Source: an uncultured Lachnospiraceae bacterium
GTDB lineage: Bacteria > Bacillota > Clostridia > Lachnospirales > Lachnospiraceae
Direction: 5' to 3'
Length of the DNA stretch: 13,184 bases
NCBI GenBank assembly: GCA_934292725.1
Contig: CAKQXY010000073.1
Coordinates: forward strand, 1-13,184
Shown here: positions 7,627-13,184 of the stretch, one piece after another
Layout of the letters: each line of letters opens with the position of its first letter
Position numbering within the stretch: position 1 is the first letter of the stretch
Notes under the pieces: model-generated
Seen by the model: the letters and a program-made list of their open reading frames with translations, nothing else
Told to the model about the DNA's origin: nothing
Database searches by the model: none
Program-made: the position numbers and the translations under genes

Positions 7627-8354
7627 CCTGTTACCTCTCTTCTTACTCGTAATGCGACATCCGGATAATTGGTGATAACTGCCTCTAAATCATGCTGAAT
7701 AAAATTTTTCATATCCTTTTCATTATTTACAGTCCATACGCGCACCTTCTCGCCGCTTTCGTTCCATCTTTTCATGAAATCAGACATATACATATGGTAG
7801 ACAGCTGGATGAAGACCCTCCACACCATTTGCCTTTGCATACTGCTCAACATTTAAAATTACATCAGAAAACAGCCATGCGGTCTCTGCTGTACTGTCAA
7901 TCTCCTTAATCTTTGCAATACTGTGATGATTAAAGGAAGAATAAATCACTCTGTCATGCATTCCCGTTTCCTGGACAATAAAAGCTGTCTTTTCTTCAAT
8001 CTGCGGATACCAGTAAATTCCAGTCTTTAACTCTATATTTACATCCATATTTGTTGTACTGACATATTCGAGTACCTCGCGAAGCGTCGGAATACCTGCT
8101 CCCACATAAGACTCCATGTGATTATGAAAAGACAGGCGCTTTAATTCGCGCAGCGTCATGTCCTTAATAAAACCGCTTCCGTTGCTGACACGATCAATCT
8201 TTTCATCATGTGTCACCACAACTTCGCCATCCTTTGTCACATGAACATCTAACTCAATGCCGTCTGCGCCCTGTTTTGCTGCTAGCTCAAAGGCCTCCAT
8301 TGTATTTTCCGGCGCATATGCACTTGCGCCTCTATGTGCAAATATTTTTGTCAT
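7620..8354 (-). CDS. ugpQ: Glycerophosphodiester phosphodiesterase, cytoplasmic UgpQ type
   Basis: This 244-residue protein hydrolyses glycerophosphodiesters to glycerol-3-phosphate and an alcohol. It starts at the catalytic HRG (H7, R8), followed by PENT (15-18), the metal ligands in IELDV (E34, D36), THD (H49), NIELK (E108, K110), VWTVN (W207) and ITNYP (229). This is the GDPD TIM-barrel pattern. The length and lack of a signal peptide or membrane segments match cytosolic UgpQ rather than periplasmic GlpQ. The ATG at 8354 follows a modest AGG about 8 bases upstream. It lies 115 bases downstream of ugpB, with a hairpin and an extended -10 sequence between, and overlaps the HAD phosphatase gene by 7 bases. 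It would act on diesters brought in by the adjacent Ugp transporter. Confidence 0.94.
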   Translation of the reverse strand: MTKIFAHRGASAYAPENTMEAFELAAKQGADGIELDVHVTKDGEVVVTHDEKIDRVSNGSGFIKDMTLRELKRLSFHNHMESYVGAGIPTLREVLEYVSTTNMDVNIELKTGIYWYPQIEEKTAFIVQETGMHDRVIYSSFNHHSIAKIKEIDSTAETAWLFSDVILNVEQYAKANGVEGLHPAVYHMYMSDFMKRWNESGEKVRVWTVNNEKDMKNFIQHDLEAVITNYPDVALRVRREVTGC

Positions 8355-8385
8355 ATCATACCTGCTTTCTTATTTTATTCTATCG

Positions 8386-8413
8386 AAAAGCGACAGGGCA
8401 TATGCCCTGCCGC
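8386..8413 (-). terminator. Hairpin with short T-run between ugpB and ugpQ
   Basis: On the minus strand GCGGCAGGGC (8413-8404) pairs with GCCCTGTCGC (8399-8390) around an ATAT loop: 10 base pairs including one G-U, followed by TTTT. It lies about 57 bases after the ugpB stop. The T-run is short, so read-through into ugpQ is likely. I infer a partial terminator that lowers expression of the enzymes relative to the binding protein. Confidence 0.55.
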
Positions 8414-8420
8414 CCTTGTT

Positions 8421-8429
8421 ATTATATCA
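8421..8429 (-). promoter_or_regulatory. ugpQ: Possible extended -10 promoter before ugpQ
   Basis: The minus strand reads TGATATAAT, a good extended -10 element (TG-n-TATAAT). No convincing -35 hexamer is present 16-18 bases upstream. A transcript would begin near 8414, at the base of the hairpin, and could express ugpQ and the phosphatase separately from the transporter. Confidence 0.35.
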
Positions 8430-8469
8430 TACTCAATTCAAAAGAAAAACTGGCAATCATTAAATCTAA

Positions 8470-9828
8470 TTAGTTGTTTACCAAATTGTACTCCTCGATT
8501 GCATCGTTGATCTGGGATGCCATGCTGTCTACTGCCTCGTCTACCGTCTCATTTCCATTTAACATGCTCTCGATCTCTGACTCTACGATTGCGCGTGCCT
8601 CTGAGAATACACTTAACAGTGCACCTGCATACTGTGGTGCTGAATCATGCAGCTGATCAATTGCAGTCTCAAACTGAGGATACTTTTCGATGTTTTCCTT
8701 GAATACATCCTCATCGTGTGCATCTACGTTTACTGGGAAGTAACCTGTCTCTGCATTCCAGAATGCCTGTGACTCTGGAGAAATCAGGAATTTTACGAAC
8801 TCCCAGGTTGCGCGAAGCTTCTTTGGATCGTTATTATCAAGTGCCCACAAAGATGCACCTCCGATGGAAACGCCACCCTCGTCTGTGGACTTAACCTTCG
8901 GGAAGTATGCGGTTTCTACCTCAAACTTGCCGTCAACATCCTGCAAAATCTGCTTTAAGGAAGCAGTGGAGCCAAGTGTGATTGCCGACTTTCCTGCGGA
9001 GAAATCAGCCAGACCTGCATCGCCGCCTTTTCCAACATTTGGAGCATATCCTAAATCGTAAAGATTCTTCCACTCATTTAAAATATTTGCTGCTGCACCA
9101 TTCTCATCAAATGCAACTGCAGTTGCAGCCTCTGTTCTACCATTTCCATTGTTTGCGTACTCTAAGCCCTGCTTTCCGATAAATTGCTCAAAGAACCAAC
9201 CATAGATGCCAAGAGACATAACTTCCTGTGCGCCACTATCAAGCAGCTTGTCATCGATCTGTGCAATTGCCTCTAAGCTATCCGGAATCTCGGTGATGCC
9301 TGCTGCATCAAACATATCCTTATTGTAATACATAAGCGGAGTAGAGGAATTAAATGGCATAGAATACAGCATATCATTAATAGTATAGTAAGCTGCTAAG
9401 TTTGGCTCCAGAACAGAAGTATCATACTCGTCTGCATTAACCATAGACTGCATTGGAACAATCCAGCCAGACTCAATCATAAAACGAGTTCCGATTTCAT
9501 AAACCTGAACAAGATCAGCACCCATATTTCCAATCTGTGCGCTCTTAAGCTTGTTAAGTGCATCATCGTAGCTTCCCTGATACTCAGCCTCTACGGTGAT
9601 ACCATATTCATTTTCATCATTAAACTTCTGAACTAATGTATCAATTGCCTGTCCGTTGACACCACCCATTGAATGCCAGAAGCTTATTGTAGTTTTGTCA
9701 ACCTCAGATGCATCCGCCATCTCAATCTCTGGTACTTCTGCTGTTGTCTCATCAGCAAATACCATTCCAGTACTCATGCTCAGTACACTTGCTGCTGCTA
9801 ATACAGATGCGGTTAACTTCTTCTTCAT
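8470..9828 (-). CDS. ugpB: Glycerol-3-phosphate/glycerophosphodiester ABC transporter, substrate-binding protein
   Basis: This 452-residue extracellular binding protein of the UgpB type (family 1 solute-binding) captures the substrate for UgpAEC. Segments shared with E. coli UgpB are FWHSM near residue 50, QVYEIGT, PFNSSTP followed by YYNKD, IGGASLWAL and TGYFPV. I chose the ATG at 9828 because AGAGG lies 5-6 bases upstream; the in-frame ATG at 9861 has none. The N-terminus is a classic signal peptide (KKK, hydrophobic core, V-F-A then D-E, cleavage after A25). There is no lipobox cysteine, and I find no cysteine in the whole protein, so it would be released rather than lipid-anchored, which is unusual for a Gram-positive binding protein. 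It sits 141 bases after ugpE with two hairpins between. Confidence 0.93.
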   Translation of the reverse strand: MKKKLTASVLAAASVLSMSTGMVFADETTAEVPEIEMADASEVDKTTISFWHSMGGVNGQAIDTLVQKFNDENEYGITVEAEYQGSYDDALNKLKSAQIGNMGADLVQVYEIGTRFMIESGWIVPMQSMVNADEYDTSVLEPNLAAYYTINDMLYSMPFNSSTPLMYYNKDMFDAAGITEIPDSLEAIAQIDDKLLDSGAQEVMSLGIYGWFFEQFIGKQGLEYANNGNGRTEAATAVAFDENGAAANILNEWKNLYDLGYAPNVGKGGDAGLADFSAGKSAITLGSTASLKQILQDVDGKFEVETAYFPKVKSTDEGGVSIGGASLWALDNNDPKKLRATWEFVKFLISPESQAFWNAETGYFPVNVDAHDEDVFKENIEKYPQFETAIDQLHDSAPQYAGALLSVFSEARAIVESEIESMLNGNETVDEAVDSMASQINDAIEEYNLVNN

Positions 9829-9880
9829 AAATTCCTCTTTCTGCGCTGCTTTCTTCGTCATTGTTATAGTTTTAATATTT

Positions 9881-9907
9881 ACCTGTGATTACAGCGCGGA
9901 CACAGGT
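9881..9907 (-). other. Hairpin ACCTGTG/CACAGGT in the ugpB leader
   Basis: A perfect 7-bp inverted repeat with a 13-base centre lies 53 bases upstream of the ugpB start. The minus strand continues A-rich, so it is not a terminator. It could be an operator dyad or a 5' mRNA-stabilising stem for a ugpB-specific transcript. Confidence 0.4.
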
Positions 9908-9918
9908 GTTGAACATAC

Positions 9919-9955
9919 AGCAAACATTTTACTATTTTTATAGAAAATGTTTGCT
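9919..9955 (-). other. Strong hairpin between ugpE and ugpB
   Basis: AGCAAACATTTT pairs perfectly with AAAATGTTTGCT over 12 bp. After one bulged A it continues for 4 bp (CTAT/ATAG) to a 4-base loop. It begins 15 bases after the ugpE stop. There is no T-run on the minus strand, so I infer an mRNA processing or stabilising structure, which often separates the permease cistrons from a more abundant binding-protein cistron. A weak terminator cannot be excluded. Confidence 0.55.
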
Positions 9956-9969
9956 TTCTATGTAAACCG

Positions 9970-10884
9970 TCAGCCCTTTACGGCTCCGGAGAACATACCG
10001 CGGATCAATTGCTTCTGTCCTACGATAAAAATTGATATTGAAGGAATAATAATCATGACAACACCTGCGATCATCATTGTCACCGACTGTGAATCAATGC
10101 TGTCAAGCATACTAATTCCGATCTGAACTGTTCTCATATTTGATGAGCCAGTTACAAGAAGCGGCCACATATACATGTTCCATGCATTAATGAAAGTATA
10201 AATCGCCATTGCTCCAATAGAGGATTTTGTAAGTGGAAGCAATATTTTAACGATAAATTTCAAATTGGTGCAGCCGTCAAGCTTTGCCGATTCATACAGT
10301 GAGATCGGGAAGGTCATGTAAAACTGTCTGAATAAAAAGATTCCTGTTGCAGATGTCAGGTAAGGAATAATCAATACCTGATATGTATCAAGCATCTTTA
10401 ACTGGCTCATCGTCAGGTAGTTAGAAATAATTGTTGCCTCTCCCGGCACCATCATAGTTGCCATAACAACCATGAAAAGTACACCCTTTCCCTTAAAATC
10501 AAGGAATGAAAACGCAAACGCTGCCAGTGAACAGGTTATGATCTGTCCGACTGTGATCAAACTTGCCACAAGAAATGAATTTCCGATGAAGCGAAGAAGC
10601 GGTACATTCTTGAATGCATCTATGAAATTTTGAAGAGTTGGCTTTTTCGGAAGCAAATTCATATCAAGTGTGTATAATTCATTTGATGGCATAAATGCAA
10701 TACTTATCGCATAGAGAAGCGGCAGTAAAATGACTGCGCCTACCATCACATTTGCAGCCAAACGAAGTGCCGTTTTTGTACGTCTTCTGACAAGCGCCTT
10801 GTGATTCATCTGCTGCTTGATTGATACAAGCTCAGCCGCACTCATCGTTCCGACTCCATTTTTAATTACAACGTTATTTTCCAT
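9970..10884 (-). CDS. ugpE: Glycerol-3-phosphate ABC transporter permease UgpE-like
   Basis: This 304-residue integral membrane protein of the MalG/UgpE group is one of the two permease subunits. Hydrophobic segments lie at about 41-63, 103-128, 134-154, 166-188, 222-243 and 268-289. The cytoplasmic EAA loop that docks on the ATPase is at 198-218 (E198, then L-D-G at 202-204). The N-terminal cytoplasmic tail of about 40 residues is longer than in E. coli UgpE. The ATG shares one base with the ugpA stop (TGATG) behind GGGAG, so the two permeases are translationally coupled and made in equal amounts. The substrate call comes from the adjacent ugpB and ugpQ; by itself the protein would be called a carbohydrate ABC permease. 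Confidence 0.9.
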   Translation of the reverse strand: MENNVVIKNGVGTMSAAELVSIKQQMNHKALVRRRTKTALRLAANVMVGAVILLPLLYAISIAFMPSNELYTLDMNLLPKKPTLQNFIDAFKNVPLLRFIGNSFLVASLITVGQIITCSLAAFAFSFLDFKGKGVLFMVVMATMMVPGEATIISNYLTMSQLKMLDTYQVLIIPYLTSATGIFLFRQFYMTFPISLYESAKLDGCTNLKFIVKILLPLTKSSIGAMAIYTFINAWNMYMWPLLVTGSSNMRTVQIGISMLDSIDSQSVTMMIAGVVMIIIPSISIFIVGQKQLIRGMFSGAVKG

Positions 10885-11747
10885 CAGTAGTTCACTCCCT
10901 TCTTTTCCATCTTAAACATCACAAGCGTGATAAGCATAATAATAAAGAATAAAATAACTGACTGTGCAGCTGCTGTTCCAAAGCGATAGTTAAAAAATGC
11001 ATTTCGATAAATCGAATAAACAATTACATTTGTTGATTCGCTTGGACCGCCCTCTGTCAGAATCTTAATCTGTCCAAAAGACTGGAATGCCTGAATGATG
11101 TTTACAACTAATGTGTAGAACATAATTGGCGATAATCCTGGAAGTGTAAGGCTGAAAAATTTTTGAATGCCATTTGCACCGTCCACAGATGCGCGCTCAT
11201 AGATCGACTCATCAATATTTCCAAGACCTGCAGAAAAATACAGAAAATTGATTCCGCTGTTTAGCCATGCAGTCAAAACTGCCACGCATATCAGCGCTGT
11301 CTTCGGATCGTTAAACCAATTGATATTCGTTCCCAGAAGTTTATTTACAATACCGATTGAAGGATTAAGCATGATCTTAAAAATCATAGCTGCCGAGCTG
11401 GAGGCAATTGCCATCGGAAGTGCATAAGCAGTTGAAAATACGCGGATACCAGGAAATGCCTTATTGCATAAAACTGCTGTCACAAGTCCCAAAAACATGC
11501 TTCCAAGCACAACAATCACAACATAAAGCATTGTCACCTTAAGGCTGTTTTGAAAGCTTGCTGATGTCAGCAGATCTGTATAATTTTCCAGTCCAACAAA
11601 CATCTTTGCCTGTCCGTATTTGTTCGTTTTAAATAGACTTAAATAAATTGTCTTTACAAACGGGTAGAATAAAAATACGGCAAATACGAGCATACACGGC
11701 AGTAAATAACAATATGACGTCAGACTTAATTTCTTTTTACTTTTCAT
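10884..11747 (-). CDS. ugpA: Glycerol-3-phosphate ABC transporter permease UgpA-like
   Basis: This 287-residue integral membrane protein of the MalF/UgpA group forms the channel with UgpE. The first helix is at about 15-37, and others lie near 70-95, 105-126, 150-172, 205-225 and 258-280. The EAA loop is Y-E-R-A-S-V-D-G at 183-190 and onward to L-P at 203, and the family LTEGGP segment is at 230-235. I chose the ATG at 11747, with AGGAAAGGA upstream and a K-rich N-terminus typical of the family. A TTG 33 bases earlier is in frame but has no ribosome binding site. The gene starts 35 bases after ugpC and its TGA overlaps the ugpE ATG. Confidence 0.9.
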   Translation of the reverse strand: MKSKKKLSLTSYCYLLPCMLVFAVFLFYPFVKTIYLSLFKTNKYGQAKMFVGLENYTDLLTSASFQNSLKVTMLYVVIVVLGSMFLGLVTAVLCNKAFPGIRVFSTAYALPMAIASSSAAMIFKIMLNPSIGIVNKLLGTNINWFNDPKTALICVAVLTAWLNSGINFLYFSAGLGNIDESIYERASVDGANGIQKFFSLTLPGLSPIMFYTLVVNIIQAFQSFGQIKILTEGGPSESTNVIVYSIYRNAFFNYRFGTAAAQSVILFFIIMLITLVMFKMEKKGVNY

Positions 11748-11782
11748 TTTTTCTTTGTTTCCTTTCCTGACTACAGGCAACG

Positions 11783-12916
11783 TTAAAACAGATTTTCCTC
11801 TGTATTACAGTCAAAGATATGCACCTTATTAGGATTAAAATAAAATGTCATTTTCTCATTTAGCTGTGTTGTATTGTTCGGTTTTAATCGAACTGAACAA
11901 TTTGTATCACACTCATCAAAATACAAGAAGACCTCTGAGCCAAGCATTTCTCTTGCCGTGATTCTCTCTGTAATTCCAATGCTGCTTCTCTCAAAGCCAC
12001 CCTTTACTGCATTCTCATAATCTGTTATATCCTCTGGTCGAATACCCATGATGACATGCTGTCCATTTCTGCTTCGTGCAAGAACTTCACCTCGAGGACC
12101 ATCAATAATCACCATTTTTTCCTGATTTTTTCCAAAACTTAATACAGCCTTATTTTTCTTTTCTCCCAAAGCACTGACCTTTGCCTCAAAAAAATTCATA
12201 CTTGGTGATCCTATAAAGCCTGCTACAAACTTATTTGCCGGGTGATTATAAATTGCTGCTGGTGTTGCCGCCTGCTGCACCACACCGCCCTTCATAACAA
12301 CAATCTTACTTGCAAGTGTCATTGCCTCTGTCTGATCATGTGTTACATAAATAATCGTTGTATTTAATTTCTTATGAAGCTTTGCAAGCTCAACACGCAT
12401 CTGTGTCCTAAGCTTTGCATCCAAATTTGAAAGCGGCTCATCCATCAAAAAGGCTTTCGGCTGACGAATAATGGCGCTTCCAATTGCAACACGCTGCTTT
12501 TGACCGCCTGACAATGCACTTGGACGGCGATCAAGCAGATGCTCAATTTCCAAAATCTTTGCAACCTCATGCACCTGACGGTCAATCTCTGCCTTAGGAA
12601 CCTTGCGAATTTTCAATGCAAACGCTATATTTCCGTATACTGTCATATTAGGATACAATGCATAATTTTGAAATACCATAGACATTCCGCGCTGCTGAGG
12701 CTCTATGTAGTTACATAACTGCCCATCAATCCAAAGCTCACCATCCGTGATATCCTCAAGTCCTGCTATCATACGAAGTGTGGTGGATTTTCCGCAGCCA
12801 GACGGGCCTACAAAAATAATAAATTCTTTGTCATGAATGTCCAGATTAAACTCTCGCACCGCGAAGTTTCCATTTTCATATTTCTTGCTTACATTTTTAA
12901 GTGTGATTTCTGACAT
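11783..12916 (-). CDS. ugpC: ABC transporter ATPase, UgpC/MalK/MsmX type
   Basis: This 377-residue cytoplasmic ATPase powers the UgpAE permease. Walker A is GPSGCGKST (37-45), the Q-loop glutamine Q83, signature LSGGQ (135-139), Walker B FLMDE (156-160, catalytic E160), D-loop around 163-166 and switch histidine H193 in THD. A C-terminal OB-fold/TOBE regulatory domain spans about 240-372, with GIRPED at 291-296 and MLGSE at 324-328, as in the CUT1 family. The residue after VAIG is S147, where most MalK/UgpC proteins have R (GRAIVR). This is a mild deviation in an otherwise complete motif set. The ATG follows AAAGGA with a 5-base gap. It is the first gene of the operon, whereas in E. coli ugpB is first. 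Such ATPases can also serve other sugar importers. Confidence 0.93.
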   Translation of the reverse strand: MSEITLKNVSKKYENGNFAVREFNLDIHDKEFIIFVGPSGCGKSTTLRMIAGLEDITDGELWIDGQLCNYIEPQQRGMSMVFQNYALYPNMTVYGNIAFALKIRKVPKAEIDRQVHEVAKILEIEHLLDRRPSALSGGQKQRVAIGSAIIRQPKAFLMDEPLSNLDAKLRTQMRVELAKLHKKLNTTIIYVTHDQTEAMTLASKIVVMKGGVVQQAATPAAIYNHPANKFVAGFIGSPSMNFFEAKVSALGEKKNKAVLSFGKNQEKMVIIDGPRGEVLARSRNGQHVIMGIRPEDITDYENAVKGGFERSSIGITERITAREMLGSEVFLYFDECDTNCSVRLKPNNTTQLNEKMTFYFNPNKVHIFDCNTEENLF

Positions 12917-12935
12917 ACAATTCCTTTCCAGTCAA

Positions 12936-12997
12936 TTCTGTCTATTTAAAGCGTCAGACAGAACAACAGGTGTCTTTTTTCATTTCATTCTCTGTCT
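12936..12997 (-). promoter_or_regulatory. Leader with alternative pairing segments upstream of ugpC
   Basis: On the minus strand the leader contains AGACAGA (12997-12991), then TTCTGTCT (12963-12956), then AGACAGAA (12943-12936). The middle segment can pair with the last (8 bp, 12-base loop) or with the first (7 bp), so two mutually exclusive hairpins are possible just ahead of the ribosome binding site. It could equally be a repeated operator for a DNA-binding regulator. Confidence 0.4.
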
Positions 12998-13007
12998 CAC
13001 GTCATTT

Positions 13008-13016
13008 ATAATAGCA
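13008..13016 (-). promoter_or_regulatory. Candidate extended -10 promoter of the ugp operon
   Basis: The minus strand reads TGCTATTAT, matching an extended -10 (TG-n-TATnAT). No good -35 is seen at the usual distance. Transcription would begin near 13001, leaving a leader of about 85 bases that includes the AGACAGA segments. Its position between the upstream terminator and ugpC is what an operon promoter needs. Confidence 0.4.
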
Positions 13017-13071
13017 GGCATTTCGTCTTACATACTATCCTCGTTTTGGAAAAGGAATGTAAAAGTCCAGT

Positions 13072-13104
13072 AAAAAAAGCAATGGAACTATCCCCATTGC
13101 TTTT
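13072..13104 (-). terminator. Rho-independent terminator upstream of the ugp operon (two-sided)
   Basis: An 11-bp stem joins AAAAGCAATGG (13075-13085) to CCATTGCTTTT (13094-13104) across an 8-base loop. On the minus strand it is followed by seven Ts, so it would stop transcription from a gene lying to the right of the window before the ugp promoter. On the plus strand it ends in TTTT, directly before the putative intron, matching the terminator-stem target used by group IIC introns. Confidence 0.75.
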
Positions 13105-13108
13105 ATCA

Positions 13109-13184
13109 GTTTGCGCGCCATGGGCGCGCTCTAACGGGTGTAAGTCCCGAACACACCTAGGCAACGAGGAAGTGTATAGCTGAA
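13109..13184 (+). ncRNA. 5' end of a group IIC-type intron (runs off right edge)
   Basis: From the G at 13109 the sequence matches the order of elements at the start of the Oceanobacillus iheyensis group IIC intron, as I remember that RNA. A 5' GU-rich start is followed by GCGC/GCGC pairing around CATGGG, CTCTAACGGG, TGTAAGTCCCGAA and a later ATAGCTGAA. The GGGTGTAAGTCCC hairpin in domain I is typical of bacterial group II introns. The first bases are GTTTG rather than the common GTGCG or GTGTG. Only 76 bases are visible, so domains II-VI and any reverse transcriptase gene lie outside. Insertion a few bases after a terminator stem fits class C targeting. Confidence 0.72.

Noticed and set aside
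9829..9861. Upstream start of ugpB
   Set aside because: It would put 11 charged residues before the signal peptide and has no ribosome binding site; the ATG at 9828 has AGAGG.

Overview
The window looks like the chromosome of a low-to-mid GC Gram-positive of the class Clostridia, most likely a Lachnospiraceae gut species. This rests on AGGAG-type ribosome binding sites, TTGACT/TAATAT-type promoters, a Firmicutes-style Rhs protein that begins inside a DNRLRE-like region, and a group IIC-type intron. The genus cannot be fixed from sequence alone. Except for the transposase remnant and the intron at the two edges, every gene is on the minus strand.

Left third (1-6000): the 3' end of an IS3-family transposase and its terminal repeat lie at 1-140. 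A 200-bp mobile-element debris zone follows, then a 5.6-kb rhs gene (339-5927) carrying two jelly-roll-like and two ricin-type lectin-like modules between blocks of YD repeats. The gene is damaged at both ends: it begins inside its DNRLRE domain, directly against a 48-bp near-perfect palindrome, and it stops just after the Rhs core with no toxin tip.

Middle (6000-6835): a 55-residue Cys-rich protein has a clear ribosome binding site and a consensus-spaced sigma-A promoter. An AT-rich spacer contains a long hairpin. Next is a GC-richer block of about 270 bp with hairpins packed end to end, which touches the stop codon of the last operon gene.

Right half (6835-12916): a complete Ugp-type uptake operon for glycerol-3-phosphate or glycerophosphodiesters, transcribed right to left as ugpC-ugpA-ugpE-ugpB-ugpQ-HAD phosphatase. 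The ABC ATPase, two permeases and binding protein import the substrate. The cytoplasmic diesterase UgpQ would release glycerol-3-phosphate, and the translationally coupled HAD-IIA phosphatase could dephosphorylate it or a related phosphoester. Hairpins lie in the two longer intercistronic gaps on either side of ugpB. The ugpB product has a signal peptide but no lipobox cysteine.

Right edge (12917-13184): the operon leader carries a three-segment repeat able to form alternative hairpins. Upstream is a strong hairpin terminator, immediately followed on the plus strand by what looks like the 5' end of a group IIC intron that runs out of the window. I see no rRNA, tRNA or CRISPR array. No wholly new system is evident. 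The least explained structures are the hairpin block (6560-6834), the palindrome at the rhs 5' boundary and the small Cys-rich gene.
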